Source: Gallionella sp. (lineage in GTDB: Bacteria; Pseudomonadota; Gammaproteobacteria; Burkholderiales; Gallionellaceae). From it: 12,696 nt of DNA. Below the pieces are notes generated by a model, which was not told the DNA's origin, searched no databases, and saw only the letters and a program-made list of their open reading frames with translations. Below are positions 7,166 through 12,696 of the stretch, one piece after another. Position 1 is the stretch's first letter, and each line of letters opens with the position of its first letter. A program made the position numbers and the translations under genes. The stretch is taken from NCBI GenBank assembly GCA_030690245.1, contig JAUYGW010000157.1:1-12696 (forward strand), in the 5' to 3' direction.

Positions 7166-8578
7166 CTAAGCGCGCCGCCAGGTCGTTCCTGCCGCGCCGT
7201 CTTCCAGCACGATGCCTGCTTCCAATAATTCCTTGCGGATGCGGTCGGCCTCGGCGAAGTCCCTGGCCTTCTTGGCCGCAATGCGCGCCTCGATCTGCGC
7301 AGCGATCGCCGCATCATCCAGCCCTCCTTCGCCTGCACCGCCTTGCAGGAACGCCTGCGGGTCGCGTTGCAGCAAACCGAGCACCCCTGCCAAAGCCCTG
7401 AGTTGTGCGGCTGCTTCAGGTGACTGACTGCGGTTGACTTCGTTAGCGAGATCGAACAGCACCGCCACCGCCTCCGGCGTGTTGAAGTCGTCGTCCATCG
7501 CGTCCTTGAAGCGCTGCGCGTAGGGCTCGCTCCAATCCACCCGTTCCCCTTCGACAAGCTCAGGGCGAACGGGTAATGATTTGAGTGCCGTGTACAGCCG
7601 CGTGAGCGCGCCCTTCGCGTCGTCCAGGTGCGCGTCGGAATAATTCAGCGGGCTGCGGTAGTGCGCGCGCAGGATGAAGAAGCGCACCACCTCGGCATCG
7701 TATTTTTTCAGCACCTCGCGGATCGTGAAGAAGTTGCCGAGAGACTTGGACATTTTTTCCTCGTCCACGCGCACGAAGCCGTTGTGCATCCAGTAGTTCA
7801 CATACTGACCCCGACTTCCTTTTTCATGAAGCTGCGCGCCCTCGCTCTGGGCGATTTCATTTTCGTGATGCGGAAACTGCAAATCCGCGCCGCCGCCGTG
7901 AATGTCGAAATGCTTGCCGAGCAGCTTTGAACCCATCGCCGAGCATTCGATATGCCAGCCGGGGCGACCCTTGCCCCACGGCGAGTCCCACTTCACCTCG
8001 TCCGCTTCGCTGTCCTTGGCATGCTTCCACAACACGAAATCGAGCGGGTCATTTTTACTGCTCGTCACTTCGACGCGCTCACCCGCGCGCAAGTCTTCCA
8101 GCGATTTGCCGGAGAGCTTGCCGTAGCCGTCGAACTTGCGCACCGCATAATTCACGTCGCCATCCGCCGCTTGATAGGCCAGCCCGTTCTGTTCCAGTTG
8201 CGCGATCATTTCCAGCATCTGCGGCACAAACTGGGTGGCGCGCGGCTCGTGGTCGGGGTGCTGCACGCCCAGCGCGTCGGCATCCTCGTGCATCGCGTCG
8301 ATGAAGCGTTGCGTCAGCGCATGGATGGATTCCTTGTTCTCCGCCGCGCGCCTGATGATCTTGTCGTCGATGTCGGTGATGTTGCGCACGTAGGTCACGT
8401 CGTAGCCGGAAGCCTTGAGCCAGCGATACACCATGTCGAACACCACCATCACGCGCGCATGGCCGAGGTGGCAATAGTCGTACACCGTCATGCCGCACAC
8501 ATACATGCGCACGCTGTTCGGTGTGATGGGTTTGAAATCCTGCTTGTCGCGGGTGAGGGTGTTGTAGATTTTCAGCAT
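7166..8578 (-). CDS. cysS: Cysteine--tRNA ligase
   Basis: This cytoplasmic class I aminoacyl-tRNA synthetase charges tRNA-Cys with cysteine. In its 470 aa it shows the family opening [18 protein letters not shown] with zinc ligand C28 and the HIGH motif HLGH (37-40), the zinc/active-site region GWHIECSAM and HHENE, the KMSKS loop (275-279), then a helical anticodon-binding DALR region beginning [17 protein letters not shown] and a short C-terminal domain. Length is normal to slightly long. Residues 336-347 ([12 protein letters not shown] region) are encoded by a dispersed palindromic repeat inserted in frame between the catalytic body and the DALR domain. All catalytic motifs are intact, so the enzyme is expected to work. 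It lies 7 nt downstream of the DUF4870-like gene and is probably the last gene of the glnS operon. No clear Shine-Dalgarno is visible. Confidence 0.97.
   Translation of the reverse strand: MLKIYNTLTRDKQDFKPITPNSVRMYVCGMTVYDYCHLGHARVMVVFDMVYRWLKASGYDVTYVRNITDIDDKIIRRAAENKESIHALTQRFIDAMHEDADALGVQHPDHEPRATQFVPQMLEMIAQLEQNGLAYQAADGDVNYAVRKFDGYGKLSGKSLEDLRAGERVEVTSSKNDPLDFVLWKHAKDSEADEVKWDSPWGKGRPGWHIECSAMGSKLLGKHFDIHGGGADLQFPHHENEIAQSEGAQLHEKGSRGQYVNYWMHNGFVRVDEEKMSKSLGNFFTIREVLKKYDAEVVRFFILRAHYRSPLNYSDAHLDDAKGALTRLYTALKSLPVRPELVEGERVDWSEPYAQRFKDAMDDDFNTPEAVAVLFDLANEVNRSQSPEAAAQLRALAGVLGLLQRDPQAFLQGGAGEGGLDDAAIAAQIEARIAAKKARDFAEADRIRKELLEAGIVLEDGAAGTTWRRA
7540..7573. repeat. 34-bp palindromic repeat inserted in cysS
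   Basis: The outer arms CCCGTTC (7540-7546) and GAACGGG (7567-7573) are perfect inverted copies. They enclose CCCTTCGACAAGCTCAGGG, which is itself partly palindromic (CCCT/AGGG). On the gene strand it encodes the PVRPELVEG peptide that this widespread repeat commonly yields (recalled). It falls in a linker of CysS and keeps the frame. Confidence 0.85.
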
Positions 8579-8585
8579 GAATGAA

Positions 8586-8936
8586 TCAGAAAGTCATGGG
8601 TTTGTTGTCGTTAAGGTTGAGCCAACCTTTGACGATACGATAAATAATCCAGCAAAAGTTGGCGAACAGGATGACCCCGCCGATCATGATGACGAGGGTT
8701 GCCGTGCCGATCACCGCCCACAGCAAACCGAACCAGAAGGTGCGTATCTGCCAGCGAAAATGGCTCTCCAGCCAGGTTCCGGCGACATCATCTTTTTTGA
8801 CGTAGTTGATGATGATACCGATGATGGCGGTGATGCCGGCGAAGTAAGAGAGCGCATACAGGACGTACACGACCAGGGTGAGGTTCTTCAATAATTTCAT
8901 TTGCACCACATCGGGTACGATGATTTCTTCGCTCAT
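8586..8936 (-). CDS. Small DUF4870-like inner-membrane protein
   Basis: The 116-aa protein of unknown function has hydrophobic segments at about residues 20-45 and 66-100, a conserved-looking central loop [24 protein letters not shown], and short polar ends. This loop is what I associate with the DUF4870 family of small membrane proteins (recalled, moderate certainty). The start is decided by AAGGAG 5 nt upstream, lying within the last codons of glnS; the start is only 2 nt beyond the glnS stop, and cysS begins 7 nt after this gene ends. It therefore appears co-transcribed and perhaps translationally coupled between two tRNA synthetase genes. No catalytic motif is visible and I assign no function. 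Confidence 0.85.
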   Translation of the reverse strand: MSEEIIVPDVVQMKLLKNLTLVVYVLYALSYFAGITAIIGIIINYVKKDDVAGTWLESHFRWQIRTFWFGLLWAVIGTATLVIMIGGVILFANFCWIIYRIVKGWLNLNDNKPMTF

Positions 8937-8938
8937 GA

Positions 8939-10618
8939 TTACTCCTTCGACCAGGAATCCTTCAATGTCACGGTACGGTTGAATACCAGCCTGCCGCCCG
9001 GCTGATGCTCGCGCCGGTCGGTCACGAAATAGCCCAAGCGCTCGAACTGATAACGCGTTTCCGGTGCCGCATCTTTCACGCAGCTTTCCACCCAGCCTTG
9101 CACCACGGTGAGCGAAGCCGGGTTGAGATGGGTGCAGAAATCCACGTCCCGGTCGCCATCCGGCTCCGGTACGTTGAACAGGCGGTCGTACAAACGGATC
9201 TCGGCCGGCAGCGCGTGCTCACGCGACAGGAAGTGGATCACGCCTTTGACCTTGCGCCCTTCCGGGTTCTTGCCCAGCGTGTTGTGGTCGATGCTGCAAC
9301 GCAGCTCGATGACTTTGCCTGTCGCATCCTTCAGCGCTTCGTCGCAGCGCATCACGTAGCTGTGGCGCAAGCGGATCTCGCCGCCGAGCGTGAGCCGTTT
9401 CCAGCCTGCGGGCGGCACTTCGGCGAAGTCGTCGGCCTCGATGAACAATGCGCTGCCGAACGGCACGACGCGTTTACCCAGCTCGGGCATGTTGGGATGG
9501 AAATCCGCTTCGCGTGTTTGCGCGCCGTCGAAGTTGGTGATGGTCACCTTGAGCGGATTGATGACGGCCATCACACGCGGCGCGCGCAGTTCCAGGCCTT
9601 CGCGGATCGCACCTTCCATCACCGCCATATCCACGCTGTTCTCGCTCTTGGATACGCCGATGCGTTTGGCGAATTCGCGGATGCCTTCCGGCGTGTAGCC
9701 GCGCCGCCGCATGCCGCTGATGGTGGGCATGCGCGGGTCGTCCCAGCCGTTCACGTGTTTTTCGTTCACCAGTTGCAGCAGCTTGCGCTTGCTGGTGATG
9801 GTGTAGTGCAGCTCCAGCCGCGAGAATTCGTATTGGCGCGGATGACATTTAACGCTCACGTGCTCCAGCACCCAGTCGTACAGCGGGCGGTGATCCTCGA
9901 ACTCCAGCGTGCAGTTGGACTGCGTGATGCCCTCCAGCGCGTCGGAGATGCAGTGGGTGTAGTCGTACATCGGGTAGATGCACCACTGGTCGCCGGTGCG
10001 GATATGGTGCGCGCGGCGGATGCGGTAGATCGCCGGGTCGCGCAGGTTCATGTTGGGCGAGGCCATGTCGATCCTGGCGCGCAACACCATCGCGCCGTCG
10101 GCGAATTCGCCGTTTTTCATGCGCGCGAACAGGTCGAGATTTTCCGCCGCACTGCGATCACGATTCGGGCTGTTTTTGCCCGCCTGGGTCAGCGTACCGC
10201 GATATTCGCGCATCTGCTCCGGCGTGAGGTCGTCCACATAGGCCAGGCCTTTGTTGATCAGCTCGACCGCGAACTGGTACAACTGCTCGAAATAATCCGA
10301 TGCCCAGTGCACCTTACCGTCCCACTGAAAACCCAGCCAGCGCACGTCTTCCTGGATGGACTGCGCGTATTCCTCGCTTTCCTTTTCCGGGTTGGTATCG
10401 TCGAAACGCAGGTTGCATTTGCCCTGATAATCCTGCGCCAGTCCGAAGTTGAGGCAGATGGATTTGGCATGGCCGACATGCAGATAGCCGTTCGGCTCCG
10501 GCGGGAAGCGCGTGACGATGCTGTGGTGCTTGCCGCTTGCCAGATCGGCATCGATGATAGTGCGGATGAAATTTGAAATGGTAGCCGGGGAAGCGGCGGC
10601 GGGTGACGTGCTGCTCAT
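8939..10618 (-). CDS. glnS: Glutamine--tRNA ligase
   Basis: This cytoplasmic class I synthetase charges tRNA-Gln directly, so the organism need not rely only on the GatCAB amidotransferase route. Its 559 aa are typical. It shows the HIGH region [15 protein letters not shown] (39-53), [11 protein letters not shown], the acceptor-binding region, the KMSKS-equivalent loop ITSKRKL (274-280) and the strongly conserved [26 protein letters not shown], followed by the beta-barrel anticodon-binding domains ([12 protein letters not shown]). GlnRS is mainly a beta- and gammaproteobacterial trait among bacteria, which fits the rest of the window. The first dozen residues (Ser/Ala/Pro-rich) are variable; the ribosome site before 10618 is weak (GAGAAG region). 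It heads a probable three-gene unit with the DUF4870-like gene and cysS. Confidence 0.97.
   Translation of the reverse strand: MSSTSPAAASPATISNFIRTIIDADLASGKHHSIVTRFPPEPNGYLHVGHAKSICLNFGLAQDYQGKCNLRFDDTNPEKESEEYAQSIQEDVRWLGFQWDGKVHWASDYFEQLYQFAVELINKGLAYVDDLTPEQMREYRGTLTQAGKNSPNRDRSAAENLDLFARMKNGEFADGAMVLRARIDMASPNMNLRDPAIYRIRRAHHIRTGDQWCIYPMYDYTHCISDALEGITQSNCTLEFEDHRPLYDWVLEHVSVKCHPRQYEFSRLELHYTITSKRKLLQLVNEKHVNGWDDPRMPTISGMRRRGYTPEGIREFAKRIGVSKSENSVDMAVMEGAIREGLELRAPRVMAVINPLKVTITNFDGAQTREADFHPNMPELGKRVVPFGSALFIEADDFAEVPPAGWKRLTLGGEIRLRHSYVMRCDEALKDATGKVIELRCSIDHNTLGKNPEGRKVKGVIHFLSREHALPAEIRLYDRLFNVPEPDGDRDVDFCTHLNPASLTVVQGWVESCVKDAAPETRYQFERLGYFVTDRREHQPGGRLVFNRTVTLKDSWSKE
8942..8947 (-). 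promoter_or_regulatory. Shine-Dalgarno embedded in the end of glnS
   Basis: AAGGAG on the minus strand forms the penultimate Lys-Glu codons of glnS and sits 5 nt before the start codon of the DUF4870-like gene. This fixes that start and suggests coupling of its translation to glnS. Confidence 0.6.
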
Positions 10619-10887
10619 GCTGGACTCTTCTCGGTTTCTATGGAGTTATTCTGCGGGGATTCACAGTATGCGCCGCAGATTTTACCCGAAAACTCGCGCG
10701 CAAAGCGGGATGCCGCCATGCGGCTTGAGTGCGGGGAAACGCTGGCCTTTATGGGCGGCTTGACACCAATACCCACATCGATACCCGCAGAATCGTGAGA
10801 TAACCTGACTCAAAGTGATGTCACCTGACCCTAAAAGAAACAACAGACAAGTCACTGGAAAGCCCGTGCTTATTGGCAATATGAATG
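10619..10887. other. Intergenic region between tRNA terminator and glnS
   Basis: About 270 bp without a supported gene. It contains the weak glnS -10 candidate, a 7-bp inverted repeat near glnS, and two direct copies of ACCTGAC (10803-10809 and 10823-10829) with a 20-bp period. A 65-codon minus-strand open frame (10682-10879) is present, but I see no ribosome site or family likeness for it, so I do not call it a gene. Confidence 0.5.
10679..10684 (-). promoter_or_regulatory. Possible -10 element for glnS
   Basis: On the minus strand TAAAAT (five of six to consensus), preceded by GGG, lies about 60 nt upstream of the glnS start. No good -35 lies at 16-18 nt, so this is weak. A short inverted repeat, TCTGCGG/CCGCAGA (10650-10656 and 10673-10679), sits between it and the gene and would overlap the predicted start of the leader RNA. 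Confidence 0.25.
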
Positions 10888-10920
10888 AAAAAAGCCCGCC
10901 GGATAAGGGCGGGCTTTTTT
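10888..10920 (-). terminator. Strong intrinsic terminator after the tRNA gene (bidirectional in form)
   Basis: A perfect stem GCCCGCC (10894-10900) / GGCGGGC (10908-10914) has a 7-nt loop, flanked by six A on the left and six T on the right. It would therefore terminate in both directions. It begins 7 nt beyond the tRNA 3' end on the minus strand and most likely ends the tRNA transcript. Confidence 0.9.
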
Positions 10921-10926
10921 ACTTAT

Positions 10927-11003
10927 TGGTGGTGATAGGTGGATTTGAACCACCGACCTCAGCGTTATGAGTGCTGCGCTCTAACCAACTGAGCTATATC
11001 ACC
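10927..11003 (-). tRNA. tRNA with CAT anticodon (elongator tRNA-Met most likely)
   Basis: The minus strand folds as a complete 77-nt tRNA with encoded CCA. The acceptor GGTGATA pairs perfectly with TATCACC. The D-stem is GCTC/GAGC, the anticodon loop CTCATAA (anticodon CAT), and the T-arm GGTGG-TTCAAAT-CCACC. The discriminator base is A. The anticodon stem CAGCA/CGCTG pairs at four positions and has an A31-C39 mismatch next to the loop. CAT can mean elongator Met or lysidine-modified Ile2; overall similarity to elongator Met (GTTGGTTAGAGCxCA.CACTCATAA) favours Met, but I cannot exclude Ile2. It is not initiator tRNA, since the anticodon stem lacks the three G-C pairs next to the loop. Own promoter upstream and terminator downstream. 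Confidence 0.93.
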
Positions 11004-11017
11004 GCGAAGAGCGCGGC

Positions 11018-11046
11018 ATTCTCCGGATTTCACCCTACCTTGTCAA
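11018..11046 (-). promoter_or_regulatory. Sigma70-type promoter of the tRNA gene
   Basis: On the minus strand a perfect -35, TTGACA (11041-11046), is separated by exactly 17 nt from the -10 GAGAAT (11018-11023, four of six to consensus). It is followed by a GC-rich discriminator, GCCGCGC, of the type linked to stringent control of stable RNA. Transcription would start about 8 nt before the mature tRNA. The -35 hexamer lies inside the last codons of the SPOR-domain gene. Confidence 0.8.
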
Positions 11047-11748
11047 TGCGCAGGGAATATCCTTCAGTTCGCTTCCTGCAAAATCTTTTTGTATTCTGGC
11101 CAATTCGGAGCCTGTCTTGGCATCCAGCCCGTTCAGCACGAACAGGGTCACCTTGAGCTTGCTGGCGCGTTCGCCAATCTGCGCACTGCGAACTCTCTTG
11201 GAGTTCCGCAACTCATCGAGAAAATGCTGTGCCGCCTCTCGCGTCTTGAACACGCCGAGCGAAATGGCGTTTAGCCATGGCCCCGCGTCCGGCACGACAA
11301 AATAATCATCGATGCCGCGCGCCTTGAGCTGGGCAATTTTTTGGTTCACCGCCGCCTTGTCCTTCATCGGCGGGATATACACCCAATAGCCTATGGCATA
11401 TTCGATCTGGCGCTGACTTAATTTATCGCCAAGCTGCAATGCGGACAGGGCGGCCGTTGCGCGCGCCAAATCGGCACCCGAGAACTCGCCCCATTCCATA
11501 CATGAAACATCCGGCCTAACCGCAGGCATTGCAGGCGCCTCCACCGGCGCCTGAACAGGCGCAGGCGCTGCGGCAGGCAATACCGCAGCCGGCTTGCCTT
11601 GCGGCGCGCTCTGCACGCTGATCTTTTCCTCATGCAGCGGGGGTTGCGTCTGCACCGCTTGCTCATCGGCGGCCAGCGATCCTCCCCATTGCATCACTGC
11701 GAAATAAATCACATTCCCCAATAACAAAATCCAGACTAATGCTTTCAT
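11035..11748 (-). CDS. SPOR-domain-like membrane-anchored protein
   Basis: The 237-aa protein has an N-terminal membrane anchor (MKALVWILLLGNVIYFAVM, residues 1-19), a Pro/Ala-rich periplasmic linker (about 51-79) and a C-terminal domain (about 118-200) with YWVYIPPMKDKAAVNQKIAQL and AISLGVFKTREAAQHFL. This spacing of V/I-Y-I-P..A...L...G and LGVF....A is the SPOR fold, which binds denuded peptidoglycan at division sites. The start chosen is 11748, where ATG overlaps the coaX stop by one base (TGATG); the in-frame ATG at 11778 would add ten residues inside coaX and remove the N-terminal position of the anchor. Its last codons contain the -35 of the downstream tRNA promoter. A cell-envelope or division role is inferred from the domain only. 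Confidence 0.82.
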   Translation of the reverse strand: MKALVWILLLGNVIYFAVMQWGGSLAADEQAVQTQPPLHEEKISVQSAPQGKPAAVLPAAAPAPVQAPVEAPAMPAVRPDVSCMEWGEFSGADLARATAALSALQLGDKLSQRQIEYAIGYWVYIPPMKDKAAVNQKIAQLKARGIDDYFVVPDAGPWLNAISLGVFKTREAAQHFLDELRNSKRVRSAQIGERASKLKVTLFVLNGLDAKTGSELARIQKDFAGSELKDIPCALTR

Positions 11749-12551
11749 CACGCGCTCGTTTCCTGTGCGATTAACCAAAGACCTTGCAGAACCAGATTAT
11801 CCACGATGCGCAACGGCACGTTAAGACGATTCCGCAGCACCTCTTCCGCCCCGCCGCTCAGCACGACCGGCGCGCTACCCCTTCGACCAGGCTCATAACC
11901 AGCGACTTGGCTATCGTCTTTTGATAGCCTAGTCGAATGGCTAGTAATTCCATCAGGGCAGTCACCGCCGAGCAAGGCGTGTTGCCGCTCGATTGCGCCG
12001 CAACTGGCTTGCAGCGCGCCGCTGTAGAGCGCATCGGCGGTATTCAGCGGGAATGATGCATACTTTCCCGCTTGCGCTGCCTGCAACTGGTCGGTTGCAG
12101 CGCACAAACTGCGCCGCATCAGTTCCACTCCGGGCAAAATCAGCCCGCCGATAAATTCTCCCTTGGCCGACAGCGCGTCAACCGTGGTGGCCGTGCCGCT
12201 GTTCACCACCAGGCATGTCCCGCGCACCAGATGCCATGCCGCGATCAAAGCGGCCCAGCGGTCGCTGCCCAGCTGGGCAGGGCTGGAATATCCGTTGCGC
12301 ACACCGCACTGCACCTCCTGTGCAACGATAAAGCGAGGCTGTATAGACCCGCAGGCAGCGCGGATGTGCTGCGCGATTTCTTCCCCGGCGACATTGCTTG
12401 CCCAGACTTGCCTTATGCCCTCCAATCCGGCGAACTGCTGCGACAACTCACCCGCCTGCCCGACAGGCAGGACGCCGCTGCGCAGCCAGGTTCCCTCATC
12501 TACTAAAGCCCACTTGATGCGCGTGTTGCCCGCGTCGATCAGCAGTTTCAT
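11748..12551 (-). CDS. coaX: Type III pantothenate kinase
   Basis: CoaX phosphorylates pantothenate with ATP in the first committed step of coenzyme A synthesis; it is an ASKHA-fold cytoplasmic dimer using a monovalent cation. The sequence shows the phosphate-1 motif LLIDAGNTRIKWAL (3-16, D6), the substrate motif GSDRWAAL (95-102), NSGTATTVDAL (117-127) with GGLILPG (135-141), and the C-terminal LSGGAEEVL (231-239). All expected motifs are intact. Residues about 203-227 (SHSTRLSKDDSQVAGYEPGRRGS region) form an unusual insertion encoded by a composite palindromic repeat just before the LSGG motif, and residues 27-33 overlap another small palindrome. It is followed with one-base overlap by the SPOR-domain gene. 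birA often precedes coaX in betaproteobacteria, but here a repeat-bearing 145-bp stretch runs to the window end. Confidence 0.95.
   Translation of the reverse strand: MKLLIDAGNTRIKWALVDEGTWLRSGVLPVGQAGELSQQFAGLEGIRQVWASNVAGEEIAQHIRAACGSIQPRFIVAQEVQCGVRNGYSSPAQLGSDRWAALIAAWHLVRGTCLVVNSGTATTVDALSAKGEFIGGLILPGVELMRRSLCAATDQLQAAQAGKYASFPLNTADALYSGALQASCGAIERQHALLGGDCPDGITSHSTRLSKDDSQVAGYEPGRRGSAPVVLSGGAEEVLRNRLNVPLRIVDNLVLQGLWLIAQETSA
11879..11940. repeat. Composite inverted repeat inserted in coaX
   Basis: Two imperfect 16-nt arms face each other. CCCTTCGACCAGGCTC (11879-11894) and the inverse of 11925-11940, CCATTCGACTAGGCTA, match at 13 of 16 positions. Between them lies a second, tight hairpin: CGACT-T-GGCTATC (11903-11915) pairs with GATAGCC-T-AGTCG (11923-11935) around a 7-nt loop. 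The whole lies in frame in coaX and resembles a diverged copy of the repeat found in cysS. Confidence 0.7.
12455..12471. repeat. Short palindrome in coaX, possible repeat remnant
   Basis: CCTGCC (12455-12460) and GGCAGG (12466-12471) pair around a 5-nt loop and encode LPVGQA on the gene strand. The CCTGCCxGxCGGGCAGG wording is a recurrent dispersed repeat in some genomes (recalled). The stem is short enough to be chance. Confidence 0.3.
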
Positions 12552-12569
12552 CCCAAATTCCCCATTTGA

Positions 12570-12690
12570 ACCACGAAGGACACGAAGGCTGCGAAGAAGA
12601 ACAATAGGTTACTTCCAAAGTTCAGTTCACCCTGCTGTCGATCACCCAACGTCGCGCAACCCCATGAAAAATCTTCGTGTTCTTCGTGGT
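12570..12690. repeat. 121-bp element bounded by inverted ACCACGAAG repeats upstream of coaX
   Basis: The left arm ACCACGAAGGACACGAAG (12570-12587) and the inverse of the right arm (12673-12690), ACCACGAAGAACACGAAG, match at 17 of 18 positions. About 85 bp lie between them, with no gene. Each arm also contains two copies of CACGAAG. This ACCACGAAGGACACGAAG wording is a known dispersed repeat in many proteobacteria (recalled). It occupies the upstream region of coaX, where a promoter or the end of a preceding gene would be expected; I see neither with confidence. Confidence 0.75.
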
Positions 12691-12696
12691 GAAGTG

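Noticed and set aside
7952..8584. 210-codon open frame on the plus strand
   Set aside because: It is antisense to cysS, has no ribosome site or recognisable motif, and its composition is His/Val-rich shadow sequence.
9005..10576. Long open frame (523 codons) on the plus strand
   Set aside because: It lies wholly opposite glnS, whose family motifs are unmistakable; its His/Ala/Arg-rich composition is what a shadow of GC-rich coding DNA gives.
10760..10765. TTGACA on the plus strand upstream of the tRNA terminator
   Set aside because: No -10-like hexamer at 16-18 nt and no plus-strand gene downstream.
10682..10879. 65-codon minus-strand open frame between tRNA terminator and glnS
   Set aside because: No ribosome site, no family likeness and a composition not clearly protein-like; left as intergenic.
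10927..11003. tRNA 3' end as an integration (att) site
   Set aside because: No second copy of the tRNA end, integrase or foreign-looking gene is in the window.
4417..12690. Palindromic repeats as a CRISPR array
   Set aside because: The repeats are of different families, irregularly spaced by kilobases, partly within genes, and there are no spacers or cas genes.

Overview
The window reads as a chromosomal segment of a moderately GC-rich betaproteobacterium. A Nitrosomonadales/Gallionellaceae-type relative is my inference from protein style, the glnS and coaX contexts, and the kinds of dispersed palindromic repeats; nothing here fixes the genus. There are ten protein genes and one tRNA gene. 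They form two blocks that converge at about position 7,105-7,166.

Block 1 (plus strand, 1-7105) is part of a type IV pilus / type II secretion-like envelope machine whose order resembles the MSHA pilus family. It holds, in order: a GspE/PilB/MshE-type assembly ATPase (5' end cut off by the window), a GspF/PilC/MshG-type inner-membrane platform protein, a bitopic PilM-PilN/GspL-like protein, a small PilO/MshJ-like protein, a small exported PilP/GspC/MshK-like protein, and two proteins with prepilin-type N-termini. The first prepilin is large (467 aa), lacks Glu at +5 like GspK, and has a DxDxDG calcium-type loop and a cysteine-rich segment. The second is a canonical GFTLVEM prepilin. Four junctions are 1-nt gaps or 4-nt ATGA/GTGA overlaps, so the block is probably one translationally coupled operon. 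A short repeat-bearing gap splits it after the platform gene. The secretin and major pilin are not in view.

Block 2 (minus strand, 12551 down to 7166) holds housekeeping genes: coaX (type III pantothenate kinase) overlapping a SPOR-domain membrane protein; a CAT-anticodon tRNA with its own promoter and a strong terminator; then glnS, a small DUF4870-like membrane protein and cysS packed tightly as a likely operon.

The most unusual property is the density of short palindromic repeats. About seven candidates are visible. Three lie in frame inside protein-coding genes: an 84-bp inverted-repeat pair in the signal-peptide region of the MshK-like gene, a 34-bp palindrome in the linker of cysS, and a composite hairpin near the C-terminus of coaX. 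The cysS and coaX copies share a CCCTTCGAC core. A further weak palindrome lies in the coaX N-terminus. Others lie in the pilus operon gap, between the convergent genes (where one appears to supply a stop codon), and upstream of coaX. I saw no CRISPR array, transposase gene, riboswitch or prophage gene.
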